A stretch of DNA of 64,000 nt. Source: Ligustrum vulgare. Taxonomy: Eukaryota; Streptophyta; Magnoliopsida; Lamiales; Oleaceae. This document shows positions 47,281 through 58,695 of this stretch, piece by piece; position 1 is the stretch's first letter; every line of letters starts with the position of its first letter. The notes beneath the pieces were generated by a model that worked only from the letters and a program-made list of their open reading frames with translations, was not told where the DNA came from and ran no database searches. The stretch covers positions 19,289,491 through 19,353,490 of the forward strand of contig OY743190.1 of assembly GCA_963555705.1 (NCBI GenBank). Reading direction: 5' to 3'. Made by a program: the position numbers and the translations under genes.

Positions 47281-47282
<2 letters not shown>

Positions 47283-48119
47283 GATAATATACATATACAT
47301 CAATATATACTTACACAGAGACATACACATACATATAATTATTAACCAAAGTTCCAACTAATAATTAAAATTCGAAATCTAGACAAATTCGAATCTGAAA
47401 TATAAAAATTTATACAAATAAACATCTCACACACATAAAATTCCATATTTATACGAGTGTGTGTTTGTGTGTGTGTGTGTGTGTATCAGTGCGCGGGTGC
47501 GTGCGTTGTGTGTGAGGGGGCGGAAAAAGGGGCTACCATGAGTGGCGGTGGTGCGCCGGCGAGTTGGCCGGTGGTGCACCGACGAGAAACTGAGGGAGAC
47601 GCCGAGAGAGAGAGAGACGAAGGCGAGAGGGAGAGACCGAGAGAAGGAGAGAGCGAGACGGGATCTGGCGTGAGAGAGAGAGATATGAGAGTCTGAGGCT
47701 TTAGGTTAGGTTTAAATGTTTAACTTTTGGTAAATTGCAATTCAGTCCCTCAACTCTCATAAATTGGTAATTTAAGTTCATGACTCTCAAATAAAATTCC
47801 AAAGTGTCACCAAACTTTTCCCAACTTCAATTTAATGCAATTTAGGCAACTTACTACTCAATTAAAATAGAAATGGCAAGTAACAATTATAATAAACAAT
47901 TAGACATAGAATTGTATGTAAACAATTTATAAACATTTTAATTGGCACATTGATCGAGACGGCGCCCAAGTCCTTCCACTGCAAAATAATTCAATTTATT
48001 ATCAATAATAATTGTCAAATAAATAATTCTTCATAGTACCATCATAGAAATTGGGTGATATTCAAGAAAACACGTAAAAATTAAAAGCATTATTACAGTT
48101 CCTTACCCCCTAAAAAGAA

Positions 48120-48660
48120 ATTTCGTCCTCGAAATTAAAAGTTACCTAACAAGTGTGGATACTTGGCACGCATTTCGTCCTTACTCTCGCAAGTAGCCTC
48201 TTCTACTGCATGACTTTTCCAATGAACTTTAACTAGTTTTCAATATACTTCATCAACATTGAGACACGAAAACATTATGTACTCCTGATAGTGCGGGTTG
48301 CAATGCAACCCGATAGTCTAGATCCACCTACCCTTTTCAAGTATCTTAAAGGGGTCAACAAAATGCAGGCATAACTTTCCTTTCTTCTCGAATCTTATGA
48401 CCTTTTCATAGGAGTTACTTTCAAGAAGATCATATCACATGCGACGAATTCCAATGGTTCCCTTCTTTTGTCAGCATAGTTCTTCTGTCTACTCTTAGCA
48501 GTTTTCATCCATCGACGGATCTCTTCTATAATTTATATTGTCTGCTGTACTATTTCTAGACCCAATAATTTTCTTTCTCCTTTCTCATCCCAATGAACTG
48601 GTGATCTATACTTCTTCCTGTATAGTACTCAATACGGATCGAAATTTGATAGTTATTGTT
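48120..48660 (-). pseudogene. Gypsy integrase C-terminal fragment
   Basis: On the minus strand the sequence reads GRRYRSPVHWDEKGERKLLG, LEIVQQTIYIIEEIRRWMK, SRQKNYADKRREPLEFVACD and MIFLKVTPMKR, then decays through FEDEIS near 48120. This is the conserved end of Tekay-type integrase, just before the LTR, and belongs to the same broken element as 51304-51737. Confidence 0.85.
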
Positions 48661-49518
48661 GTAGGAGACCATCAACCGACATTATCCCACTTATGAATTC
48701 ATTCACCAACGTTCTATTTCCAGCCTTTCATAGGATCTATTCTAACGTCTAAGCCTTAATATATATATTGATTGATCACATTCTTAAAACTAAAATCAAG
48801 AAGATTGACCAAAATAAGACTTTATAATCCAGAATTAGTGAAACTTGACGTCCATACCAAAATATATGGTAGAAATACTAAAACTTGACAGAATATTTCT
48901 GGAAAGATTTACAAACGAAATCCTTTCCAAACATGTTGACATTTCTTTTAAAATTGGATTATCAAACTTAAATACTGTAACCCTCAAGTATTCAGCATCA
49001 TACACTCATCTTAAAACTAAAGCCAAGGTACTAATTTAAGAATCCATGCTTTCAAAATCATCATAACAACAATACTCTAACCAAGTATTTTATAAATAAA
49101 TCATTAACATATCACCAACTGAATAAGACTTTTGTGATTCATATAGGATTCCTCATCAAGGTTACTTAACCCAAAGATACAACTCCACAATAAGTAAAAG
49201 TTACACTAATGATCAACTTAGATTTTAAACAATCCAAATTTATGTATATTCCATGGAGATCTCAAAATGGATAATATGCTTTACTCACATCTAATGTACA
49301 ACCAACAATGAGTAACCACAACTACATCACCAAAATTTTAAATAAATTCATCTATCTTATCATAAACAAATGAAGTTTTCCGACCATAGGTCATATTTAG
49401 CAATAAACAAACCATTGATCAAAATAAGATTAATTAGTTCAAACATATCATCACACTATTCTTCCATAAGATAATCATAACATTCATTAACTATCTATTC
49501 ACCATAACTTGTGGCAAT
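48661..49518. other. AT-rich filler, no gene seen
   Basis: Lies between the two pol fragments of the broken gypsy element but is not readable as pol. It may be an inserted, unrecognised element. Confidence 0.4.
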
Positions 49519-51126
49519 TGATAAGTGCTTTATTAGCATATATTTAATTCACTTATTATCTTATTTTGTTATTAGTTTGATCCTATTGAAGTATTGTTTA
49601 ATGCATTTTCATTTATTGTGTTATACAGGATCGCAAAGAACAAAAAGGAAGGAAACAGGACCAAAGAAATACCAAAAATCAAGAAGTAAACTTCAAGGAC
49701 ATAATCAAAGGGCTCCAAATCAATAATCGCATGTGGGAAGAAGATGAGATGCAAAAATTATGGTCAAATAAGGTTTGGGGTGAAGTTGGAAATCAAAAAC
49801 CCAAAAAGATTGTGATCTAGAATTTAAGTCAGATATTGAAGCTCAATTTTGTCATAGAAACTTTCGAATTTGGGAATATCTATTTCCCAAAGAATTGTAG
49901 ATATTTGAGTTTTCTTTCCAACGCAACTTGAATCACCACAATCGGACTTGAGGAGATAAAATTATGGCCAAAACATCTAGCACGGGCGCTTCTCGACAGA
50001 AATACACTTACGGCCGTAACTTCCAAATTTCGAAAATTTTCAGAATCCCAATTACGGCCGTAATAAGGAAAGTTACAGCCATAACTTGATCTCCAAGGAA
50101 TTTCCTTATCTGATTCAAGGCCTATCTTTGGTATATCTTTGGGGTAAAGTTAGGGTACGATTTTGGGAGTATTAAAGGAGGAAAATCACCACAAAAAGCA
50201 GGCTGGACATTGAAGAAAAATAGAGGAAAATTGAGAGAAAAATATAGAGCATTCTTGGAAGATTTTCAAGTACAAGAATATCAACAACAATGTAATTCAT
50301 GAAGCAACTTGAAGAATCTACCACAATCATGCTAGACTAAATTCCATATCTTGTTCAAAGGGGAAGTTGTGTTAACTCAATTATGTTATTTTCTTTTCCT
50401 AAAAATTAGTAGCGTGAATTTATTCCTTTATTTCAATTGTTAGATTATTATGTTTTGAATGTTCATTGAGTTTATTTGATTAATAGTTTAATTTGGCCAA
50501 TTGGATTATTGATTTTTGGATTCATCAATATGCTATGTTTAGATTCTTGATCCGTAATTGTCATTGAATCTTTACTTTAGTAGCAAATAAATCTCGTGTA
50601 GGTTTAGTAATAATTCAACTTGGATTGATTAATTCGAGCTTGTGTAATTAACGATCCAATTCATTCTATTCTTCTAAATTTTCATACTAGTCGTGCATTA
50701 AATCCTAAGAGCTTGTTTAGGATTGTCCGTGGCTAGAATTGGTTCGAAGAGCTTGGTTTGAATCTATACACATAAGGAAGAATTTAGATAATCGGAGCTT
50801 GTTGATTATTTATGATTGATAATTGAATAGGGATATAAACACGTTACAAGGAAAAGTATAACATTAATTAAGGGTACAATCGAACCCGAGAACAAGATCT
50901 CTTCTCATATTATTTCTCTAGTCATATTGAATTGTTTATTTTTATGCATATTTTTTATTCAAGCAATTTCAAACAACAAACCCCCCATTCCATTTTAATT
51001 GATCGAACAACTAAAATTAGTTTCCGTTCCTCGTGGGATCGACCCTTACTCTCGTTACTACATTATTAATTAATATTTAGCGAGTAAGGAATTATTTATT
51101 ATTTTGGTACATCGCGACACGCACCA
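49519..51126 (+). mobile_element. Solo LTR of the Athila-like family
   Basis: Starts TGATAAGTGCTTTATTAGC and ends CGACACGCACCA, 1608 bp. The flanks GCAAT (49514-49518) and GAAAT (51127-51131) agree at four of five bases, so they may be a decayed target duplication. It matches 57782-58689 and, reversed, 3595-5013, including the CCTCGTGGGATCGACCCTTA block near the 3' end. Palindromes are at 50008 and 50052 (perfect) and 50073 (decayed). Confidence 0.87.
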
Positions 51127-51303
51127 GAAATCATGTGACATGTCACTTATCACCATACCATATGACCTCAACATTTAATCATATTAATCTCCTTAAGATC
51201 ACAGTATAATAATCATCATATATACCACATGAACATTTCTACATCAATAAATCACTAAAATCTTATATATACCAATCTCTCAATCTCAATAAATCTTAAA
51301 TTT

Positions 51304-51737
51304 TACAATTCTTTACTCCCTCAGTTGCCTAGAAGCGTAGGCCATCACCTTGTCATATTGTATAAGAACACAACCGATCCCTTTTAATGAAGCATCACTG
51401 TATATGACCAACTATTCATTTCCTTATGGAATAGTTAAAATGGGGGCGGTTGTCAAACGTGTTTTTTTTTCTCAACTCCTCAAAACTTTGTTCACAATCC
51501 GAACTCCACTCAAATTTTGTATCATTTCTAGTCAACTTAGTCAACGGTGAGGCAATATTGGAAAAATCTTTCCACAAATCTTCGATAGTAACTCGCTAAC
51601 CCAGGGAAACTTCGGACTTCCTTAACATTAGAGGGCATAAACCAGTTTTGAATTACCTCACTTTTACTCTAGTCAACCTCAATACATTCCCTTGATACAA
51701 TATGGCCAAAGAAGGCACCCTATCTAGCCAAAACTCA
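51304..51737 (-). pseudogene. Gypsy RT-RNase H fragment
   Basis: Minus-strand pieces in shifting frames read CEFWLDRV, IQNWFMPSNVKEVRSF, LASYYRRFVE, WSSDCEQSFEEL and YSDASLKGIGCVLIQYDKVM followed by AYASRQL. These cover the RT thumb to RNase H start of a Tekay-like element. The fragment ends abruptly at 51737/51738 where an inverted LTR starts. Confidence 0.8.
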
Positions 51738-53460
51738 CACTTCTCGAATATGGTTTTATGTGTTTTGGTTATTATGTAAAGTCACGCTTGGGTTAAATTG
51801 AAGTTTTAATCTCTGTTAATGTTTGATTATTATTAAAATGAATAACGAATGTGTTTGTGAACTGAAAGTTGTACGTTTTTTCGAATGGTTTAAATCTTTT
51901 GATTTCGAGTATTGTATGGAAGTATTTAATATATCTTAATACCTTGTTTGGAATAAATGATCACAAGAATGAAAAGGGAAAGAAGATTTATTGTTTTAAC
52001 TTGTTTAATGTAATGTTAAAAGAATGATGAATATATCAATTTAAACTGAAAGTATATTTTACTAAATGACTGGATACAACTAGAATTTTGGTACATTGAC
52101 GACATGGGCAGTCGAGGCTCCTCCACTTGCAAATTCAGATAACGGTAAATACTAAGGACGTCGTGTAAGTAAACTTCCCCCTACTTTCATCAAAGTTGAA
52201 TGTTAATGTGGAATTAATGTGCTTGGTCGACATTCCTGTTAACTGATTTTAATTCTTTTAGTTACTATGTGCAAGTATGTGTATTTAAGGAAATGTTCAA
52301 GCATGCACATTATTATGTCATTGCATCATCAAGCATGCATTGGCATCGAAATTGGGAAGTCAAATATTTTTAAATGAAAGGAATGTGTCAAGGTGCAAGT
52401 TTGTTCAAAAGTTATGTATCCCAAGTTTTTAAGGAATGAATGAGTGTACTTCTAGTTCATGAAAGATGCGAGTGGGAAATGGGGCGCGGGGGACCGGCGT
52501 ACCCGAATTAAGTCGCTTTGCGAGGGAATGTTTAACCGTTTTACGGTGGACTGTTAAACCGCCTTGCGGTGGGGAAGTGAATGAGCCGCTTTGCGGTGGA
52601 ATGAAGTGAATGAGCCACCTTGCGGTGGAAATGTGAAAGTTAATCTGGTTCCAAATAAGAATTTCTCACTGTTATCTGATTGACTAGAAGATACACCAAG
52701 TGAGCTCATGATGGAAATGAAGTGAAAGTTTTGAAATGTTAAGTGAAAGCTTGAAAAGTTTGAACGTTCTGGAAAGTAAAGTGGGGATACATATATGGAA
52801 TTTTTTAAAGCATTCATGTCATAAGTATGCATTTCATGCATAAAGTTTACTTACTGAGCTTTAGCTCACCCCAATCCATCCCCAACATTTCAGGTGATGA
52901 AAGTTAGGTGATCCGAGGAGACCACTTGGCGGCAGACTCAGACAGTACTCATAATTCCATTTGCTTTAGGACTGAATCGAGGGCTTTCACAAGTTATTTT
53001 TATTTATTTTCTTTTATTGATAAATTCCTTTGATTAGTTTGTTGGTTTTTAGTTAAAATAAGTTGTGGTATTTCCCTGTGATTAGTTTATATATCATATT
53101 TCATAAGTTTAAACATTATTTACTTTAAGATGTTATTGTTGAGGAGTTTGGGAATTGATGTTGAAGTTTGATTTTGGAATTGTGGTCGGATGTGGAATGT
53201 TGGGTTTGAATGAGTTGAGAATTGTATTTGTAATATGGGTATGATGTCCCTCTACAGGTTGGCTAAGTCCAAATTACAGAGGAGACTCTGCCGAAATTTT
53301 TGTAGAATTTTATAATAGAAAAGTAAAAATGTTGAGGTTTTAAATGTTTTGTTTACGCATGTAATTGAAGAAAATAAGTGTTTGAAATGTTTTATTTCCG
53401 CATTTAAAGAGAAAGGAAGTTAACCCCTAGGTCTAATATTTTTGAACTTGGGGTGTTATA
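51738..53460 (+). mobile_element. Tekay-like LTR, plus orientation, 5'-truncated
   Basis: This is the reverse complement of 46557 down to about 44780, including the CCGC/GCGG mini-hairpins and the GGGGCGCGGGGGACCGGCGT block (52481-52500). It ends GAACTTGGGGTGTTATA at 53460, directly followed by a primer-binding site, so it is a 5' LTR. Its start is cut at 51738 against pol sequence in the opposite orientation. Confidence 0.85.
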
Positions 53461-53464
53461 TTTT

Positions 53465-53476
53465 TGGTATCAGAGC
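53465..53476 (+). promoter_or_regulatory. Primer-binding site, initiator tRNA-Met type
   Basis: TGGTATCAGAGC lies 4 bases after the LTR end at 53460, complementary to the initiator tRNA-Met 3' end. Confidence 0.92.
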
Positions 53477-53610
53477 CGGCCGCTAGCCGGAAGTCGAGAA
53501 CTAAGTGCTACGCTATAAGGCGGGAGCCACCTCTAGAATCCCAATGCCTGGCAACAGATCCTCAGATGGGTTAGGCACGACGAGGACGTCGAGAGTCTAA
53601 CAGGGGTGAT
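53477..53610 (+). other. Short internal region between a gypsy LTR and a Cassandra-type LTR
   Basis: 134 bp, GC-richer than its surroundings, ending GTCTAACAGGGGTGAT, which could be a polypurine tract before an LTR start. It is too short for coding and fits the internal region of a Cassandra/TRIM element. Confidence 0.6.
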
Positions 53611-53887
53611 TGTAATACCCCGACCAAGAAAGCTTAAAAGAAATGATAGGTACTACTCATACCAACAAGGTGCACCTTCTTTTCCGGAAGTTCATCGTTA
53701 GAAACTCCATAGTTAAGTGTGCATGGCTTGGAGAAATTCTGGGATGGGTGACCTCCTGGGAAGTTTTCTCGGGTAGCATGCGAGTGAGGACAAAGCATGC
53801 TGAAAAGAATCGTGTTGGTACAATGGGGACAGTACACCGTCATCTAACGGCCGGGACAACCCATTAAGTGGGACTCGGGTCGTTACA
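53611..53887 (+). mobile_element. Cassandra-type LTR containing 5S rRNA-derived sequence
   Basis: A 277-bp block with inverted ends TGTAATACCCCGACC and GGGTCGTTACA. Within it, 53650-53775 resembles plant 5S rRNA: CATACCA, GGTGCACC, AACTCCATAGTTAAGTGTGC (A-box region), and GGATGGGTGACCTCCTGGGA at 53742-53761 (C-box region). Cassandra TRIM elements are known to carry 5S sequence with its Pol III promoter in their LTRs. Only one such LTR is seen here. Confidence 0.9.
53655..53775 (+). ncRNA. 5S rRNA-like segment inside the Cassandra LTR
   Basis: The internal control region is recognisable: the A box AGTTAAGTGTGCATGG at 53711-53726 and the C box GATGGGTGACCTCCTGGG at 53743-53760. It is a retroelement-borne derivative, not a ribosomal gene: the 5' part is altered and there is no tandem 5S array. 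Pol III transcription is possible but not shown. Confidence 0.75.
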
Positions 53888-56000
53888 ATTTTTGTGATCA
53901 GCATGGTGTAAGTTTTTGATCAGCATCCTTGAGTTTCTGTTGACAATGCAATGAGATTCTTGTCTTGTACTTGGAAGTTCTAACTGGAATTGTATATTGT
54001 TCAGTTATTCACTGTATATTTGCAATGACTTTCACATGAACAGATGATTTTAAGTAACCAGTGCACTTCAGGTTTACTGATTAAAATGAAAATTTGCATT
54101 AAATCTTGACGGTGTACACTATATTTGCAATGAAATTTGCATTGAGTTTTATCTATTTTTTGGAACCACTATACACTATATTTGCAAGGAAAATTTTACA
54201 GCAATTTTCTGGTGCATTCATTGCAAGAGAACAGGGATATTACATGGTGTTCTCTACAACAAAACAATATACAATTATATACTAACCACAAACTATGCAG
54301 CCCTAAGTTTTACATAATAACCACACTACTATATACTGCCACATCTAAGAGAGCACAACAGCAATCAAATCAACCTGCTGGAGCTGCCATCTTCTTTAAA
54401 CCAAACCATCTTCCATACAAGTTGGAGCTACCATCTTATTTAAACCAAACCATCTGCCATACCAAAGCTCATTTCATCACCATTAGAACACCTCTTCAAA
54501 ACTAACCATCAATTCCCTATATACCTTCTACCAAACCATCTACTATCCCTGCTGGAGTCCCAATATACTTTCAAAACTAACCTCTAATTATCCCAAAAGC
54601 AAAACAACGACTTCATTACACCAAAAAGCAGCATCCCAGAAGCAAAAAAAACAACTTCATTACACAAAAAATCGGGTTGGAGGATCAACTGAAGAACATA
54701 GCCTATCCATTCACCCCAGCCACTACCCCTTCAGCACTTGAGATGTTGTTGATGCTCCATCTAGTAATGTAACAGCACAGTGAAGATGGAGAGAGAATCG
54801 GTGATTGTTGAGGAAAAATTTATGGTCAATTTTGGTGTTTGGTGAGATAATTAGGGATTCTAATTTTGGGGAAACAGATGGGTTCTTTCTGCAAGTGCAA
54901 CGCTGGGCAAGGAAGAAAAAGCATGGTTTCCTGATTTTATTTTTGAAATGGGATGGTTTACTGATTTTAATTTGTGTGTTTTTTGCTGACTAGGAGGATT
55001 TAGAGGTGAGGTTTGCCATCTCAAAGAACACATTAGCCAGGTGTGCATTTGGTGTTTATTTCAATCAACGGAGTGGAAGTCGGTGATGAGTGAGTAATGC
55101 TCCCAAGAGTTGAGTGACCTTTGAGTTACAAAGTTGAGATGAGTGAGTTAGTAGTAACCAAATACTAAGTTCAATGACCAACAATTTAATTAACTCCCTA
55201 ATCGTGTAAATTTACTCGAATTAGTTATTTACATCTTAGGAATGCTCTTCCACCATGGGGTGTAAAAGAATGTAAATTAGAATTTCGGTCAAAGATTTAA
55301 AAAATATATATCCATATTTGCATCTAATTTTACACCTTCACTTGGAACCAATTTTACCTAAATTTAACTTCAATCCATTTAATCTTAATGTGACATATAT
55401 AATTCAAATCTATTATATTAATTTACATTACAATTTTAATGTTTATATTAATTTGCACATTTTTAACCATATTTCGAGTTTTTTAGGTCTTTTTTTCGTA
55501 ATATTTATATATATATGCACAAGCTAAAAAAAAATAGATTAACATAAAATTTGTTAGCTAAACAAATTGTACAAAGACTAAATTTAAATCTTATGATTTA
55601 CATCTATCCATTGGAGCAAAATTTTAGTTTAGATCAATCGGGATGTATATTAGGATGTAAAAGTGATTTTCGAAGGTGTAAATTGACAACAAATTTATAC
55701 CACGATTAGAGTTGCTCTTATGGTGAACTTGAAGGATTTGTGGATTAACTCTACTCGGATAAAACTTTTTATTATATAAATCCAATTTATTTATTTGGTT
55801 TTTGACGTAAGAAATGTGGTTAAAAAATGAAAATAAAATATGTGTGACTCTACGGAACGGTGGCAAGTGTTATTTTGAACTCAAAGGGAGAGAAAACCTC
55901 CACGATCGGTGATTAACCAAAGGAAACGAGTGACTTTCACCGTAGTCCTTGGAGTTTGTGCAAAATTATCTCCGTTGTAACCGGTCTTTAGGACACTAAA
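53888..56000. other. AT-rich region without recognisable genes
   Basis: Contains a ~45-bp imperfect duplication (GGAGCT-CCATCTT-TTTAAACC) at about 54370-54465 and T/A-rich sequence at 55200-55650. No domain is recognised. Confidence 0.4.
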
Positions 56001-56003
56001 ATT

Positions 56004-56172
56004 TAGCCTGTGTTTGGTATAGATTATAATCATATTTTAATAAATTTTAATAAAAGTTGATGAGATGTCTGGTTGAAAGTCGTGAGTCACATAAAATGTG
56101 TAGTTAAAATTAATTGTTGACTTGGACTTGAGATTAAAATCTGAATTAAATTAGAATCAAACAAAGGGTTAA
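56004..56172. mobile_element. Possible MITE
   Basis: The ends TTAGCCTGTGTTTGGT and (reversed) TTAACCCTTTGTTTGATT form an imperfect inverted repeat about 165 bp apart. It is similar in style to the MITE at 20195-20360. Confidence 0.5.
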
Positions 56173-56246
56173 TTCATTATACAAGTTGTAAATTCTGCCC
56201 CCTATTTGGTAAGAATCAAAATCTTATTAAGCCCCCATTTAATTCA

Positions 56247-56273
56247 CTAGTTGTAAGCACGTGCGTTGCACGT
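56247..56273 (-). terminator. Helitron 3' end (minus strand)
   Basis: The minus strand reads ACGTGC-AAC-GCACGT hairpin, then GCTTACAA and CTAG (56247-56250). Confidence 0.75.
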
Positions 56274-56283
56274 CTCACGTAAA

Positions 56284-56309
56284 TGATGATGATGATGATG
56301 ATGATGATC

Positions 56310-56345
<36 letters not shown>
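56284..56345. repeat. (GAT)n and (AAT)n microsatellite
   Basis: About eight ATG/GAT units, then about a dozen AAT units, immediately inside the Helitron 3' end. Confidence 0.95.
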
Positions 56346-56348
<3 letters not shown>

Positions 56349-56690
56349 TACATTAAAATTGAGAATGTTAAAGACTAAATTAAAAAAAAAAAAATTAAGG
56401 CAATTGAGGTAATAATCTATTTTAGGGAAACTGAGGTAATTAAGAATGTTAAAGACAATTTAAATTAAAAAAATAATAAAAAAATAAATAAAAACATTAA
56501 ATAGTTTGTTGCAGATTTGGTCCCAACCTTGGATTTTAGTTTCAAAAACTTCTAATTTTTTTTTTGACACCATAGGTCCCCAACCTTTTTTATTAGCAGC
56601 ATATAAGTCCACTTTTTAACATTTTCTGTTAACTGCTGCATTTTCTGTTAAATCATCTGTTTCGATATTGGTTTCCCTTATTTTTCTATA

Positions 56691-56714
56691 TTAGTGTTAG
56701 TCGTGCGTTGCACG
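56691..56714 (-). terminator. Second Helitron-like 3' end (minus strand)
   Basis: The minus strand has the hairpin CGTGC-AAC-GCACG (56702-56714), then ACTAACA and CTAA (56691-56694), the same architecture as the end at 56247. Confidence 0.6.
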
Positions 56715-57096
56715 AATGATCGTCATATGTAAGTATTTATAATACTGTTTGAATGTGTACCAAAGTGGAAGTATTCATAATATTTTTATTTTACTGTAAA
56801 TGTACATCTAGGACATCCTGCCTCAAAAACACTATCAGATTCACATTTGAAGTTTTAGACGGTACAGTTAACATGTACACTAATAAAAACTAAGACACAT
56901 ATTTAATAAAAATGTTGAGTAGTCAGAAAAGACTGCACAAGTTAAAAAAGGAAAAAGAAAAACTGCTACCTGCTTATGTAAATTAAGTTGTTACAATAAA
57001 TAAAAGCCCAAAAGATTTGAAAATAAAATGAAATTTGATTGACAAGAACTGCTGGAAAGAGAACCTTCTAGGAAGAGCCACATAAGCACCCAACAT

Positions 57097-57197
57097 TCAA
57101 CGATGAAATCCTTGGTATGCACGTGGGTGTCCAAATCGAGCATACGGAGCTAACGTACCAGGTACGACAACATTGACCACGACTCCAACTGAAAGGT
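57097..57197 (-). pseudogene. Possible last exon of an unknown gene
   Basis: On the minus strand, CTGCAG (57198-57203) could be a splice acceptor, followed by 33 codons including GVVVNVVVPGTLAPYARFGH and then PRAYQGFHR and a TGA at 57097-57099. I do not recognise the protein. Its place just upstream of two minus-strand Helitron 3' ends suggests a captured exon. No other exon was found. Confidence 0.35.
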
Positions 57198-57781
57198 CTG
57201 CAGTATAGAATTCAAATTTTGCTTAGAAGACTTTGCCCCTCTTTTTGACTTCCGTAAGTGTTGCACAGCAAGAATCAATGACTATTTATATCAATAAATG
57301 ATCACTCCGAGATGAATCTATGCATCCTAATCTAATGAGAAAATTGACACGACGACAAGTTTATTAATGTTACGGCCAAATATAACTGAACTAATAGCAA
57401 GTTTTATAGACAGAAGCCACTAAATATTGCAACAAGTAAATTTTCAGAAACTTGCAATGTCAATGGATATCCAATCTTTTAGAGTGACAAATTTCGTGCC
57501 ATTTCATAAAAGCAAATTAGAAAGTCATAATCTCTTTATGTAACTGTATCTACAAAATAAAACGTGCTTTCTAGACCAAGAAACAACAAGAATGTTTTTT
57601 ACAAAAAATTGTTTCAATTTTAAAAAGAAAAGATGGATCAGCCAACATCCCATTCCGTAGCAAAGCACATGATCTCATCAGAAACCCAAGTCGCCAAACA
57701 AAACCTTATGAACCCAAAATTCACAAAGCCATGAGGCACCAGCTATATACCATGAAAGATAGAAAAGGTCTTACTGGCATA

Positions 57782-58689
57782 TGATAAGTGCGGTATTAGG
57801 AATTATTTGGTTCACATGTTGCCCTATTTTATTATCGTTTTGATCCTAATTAAGTATTGGTTAATGCATTTTATGTTTTATGTGGTATAGGATCACAACG
57901 GAGAAAAAAGAGGAAAAAAGGACCAAAACTCACGTAAAATTGAAGTTTGGGGACTTGGGATGCAATTTTATTATGGCCGTAAGAAATTAAACTTACGACC
58001 GTGTACAAAGATAGGGTTGAAGTGGAATTCTATAGAAGTCAAGTTACGGTCGTAACTCCAAAAGAAGAAATCTGAGCAGCAATCAAGTTACGGCCGTAAC
58101 TTGAAAACTTATGGCCGTAACCTCCCCGTAGAAAATCTCCTTATTATTTCCAATATCTATCTATGGCATATATCTTTGGGATTCTTAGGGCACGAATTGG
58201 GGACCTATAAAAGGAGAGATTGACCACAAAACAAGGTTCGAACTTATATAGTTGTTGTCTTAAATCTAAAGAGCTTGTTTTAGGTTATTCAATGACTAAT
58301 GTTTGATTAAAGAGTTTATTCTAATTAAATGCAATTAAGGGAGTATAGGAATAGTTAGAGCTTATTAACTATTTACAGGGGATAAATCAAAGAAGAAATT
58401 GAACTCGCGTTACTTGCAAAGTGATAACATTGTGATAGAATACAACTGAACCTGAGAACTAGAATTTATTAATAATTGATCTATATTCCAACCATTTTAT
58501 GTGTTTATTTTATTGTTCAAGTCATTTACAATATTTAAACACAAACCCCCCCATTAATTCTAATTGATACGACACTATTTTAATTCTCGTTCCCTGTGGG
58601 ATTGACTCTCACTTCCGCTATTACATTTTAAACTGATAATTGGCAAGTAAGGAAATTAATTAATATTTGGTGTATAGCGACACGCATCA
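57782..58689 (+). repeat. 5' LTR of the Athila-like element
   Basis: Starts TGATAAGTGCGGTATTAGG and ends GACACGCATCA. It is 908 bp, shorter than the solo copies (1419 and 1608 bp) because the middle is missing. It keeps five CGGCCG-type palindromes at 57971, 57993, 58044, 58088 and 58109. Confidence 0.9.
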
Positions 58690-58695
58690 AATTTT

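Larger units (their letters stand above)
43194..48110 (-). mobile_element. Tekay-like gypsy LTR complex (LTR, gag fragment, LTR fragment)
   Basis: On the minus strand, a long LTR runs from about 48110 to 44770, then a gag fragment (44770-44096), then a second LTR fragment (44095-43194) ending GGGGTGTTACA. The gag joins the LTR in mid-sequence near 44096, so everything from after the gag knuckle to part way into the 3' LTR is deleted. The LTR sequence shows an internal ~265-bp duplication (44770-45060 and 45055-45300). The outer LTR start is placed by the end of integrase at about 48115 and is approximate. This family reappears inverted at 51738-53460. Confidence 0.7.

Noticed and set aside
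47457..47696. 79-codon frame rich in Arg/Glu
   Set aside because: A product of TG and GAGA microsatellites in an LTR.
53655..53775. A genuine 5S rRNA gene
   Set aside because: The 5' part is altered, there is no array, and it sits inside inverted LTR ends as in Cassandra elements.
55230..55740. Possible MITE around the two TGCTCTT-containing ends
   Set aside because: The shared words are in direct, not inverted, orientation and no target duplication was seen.
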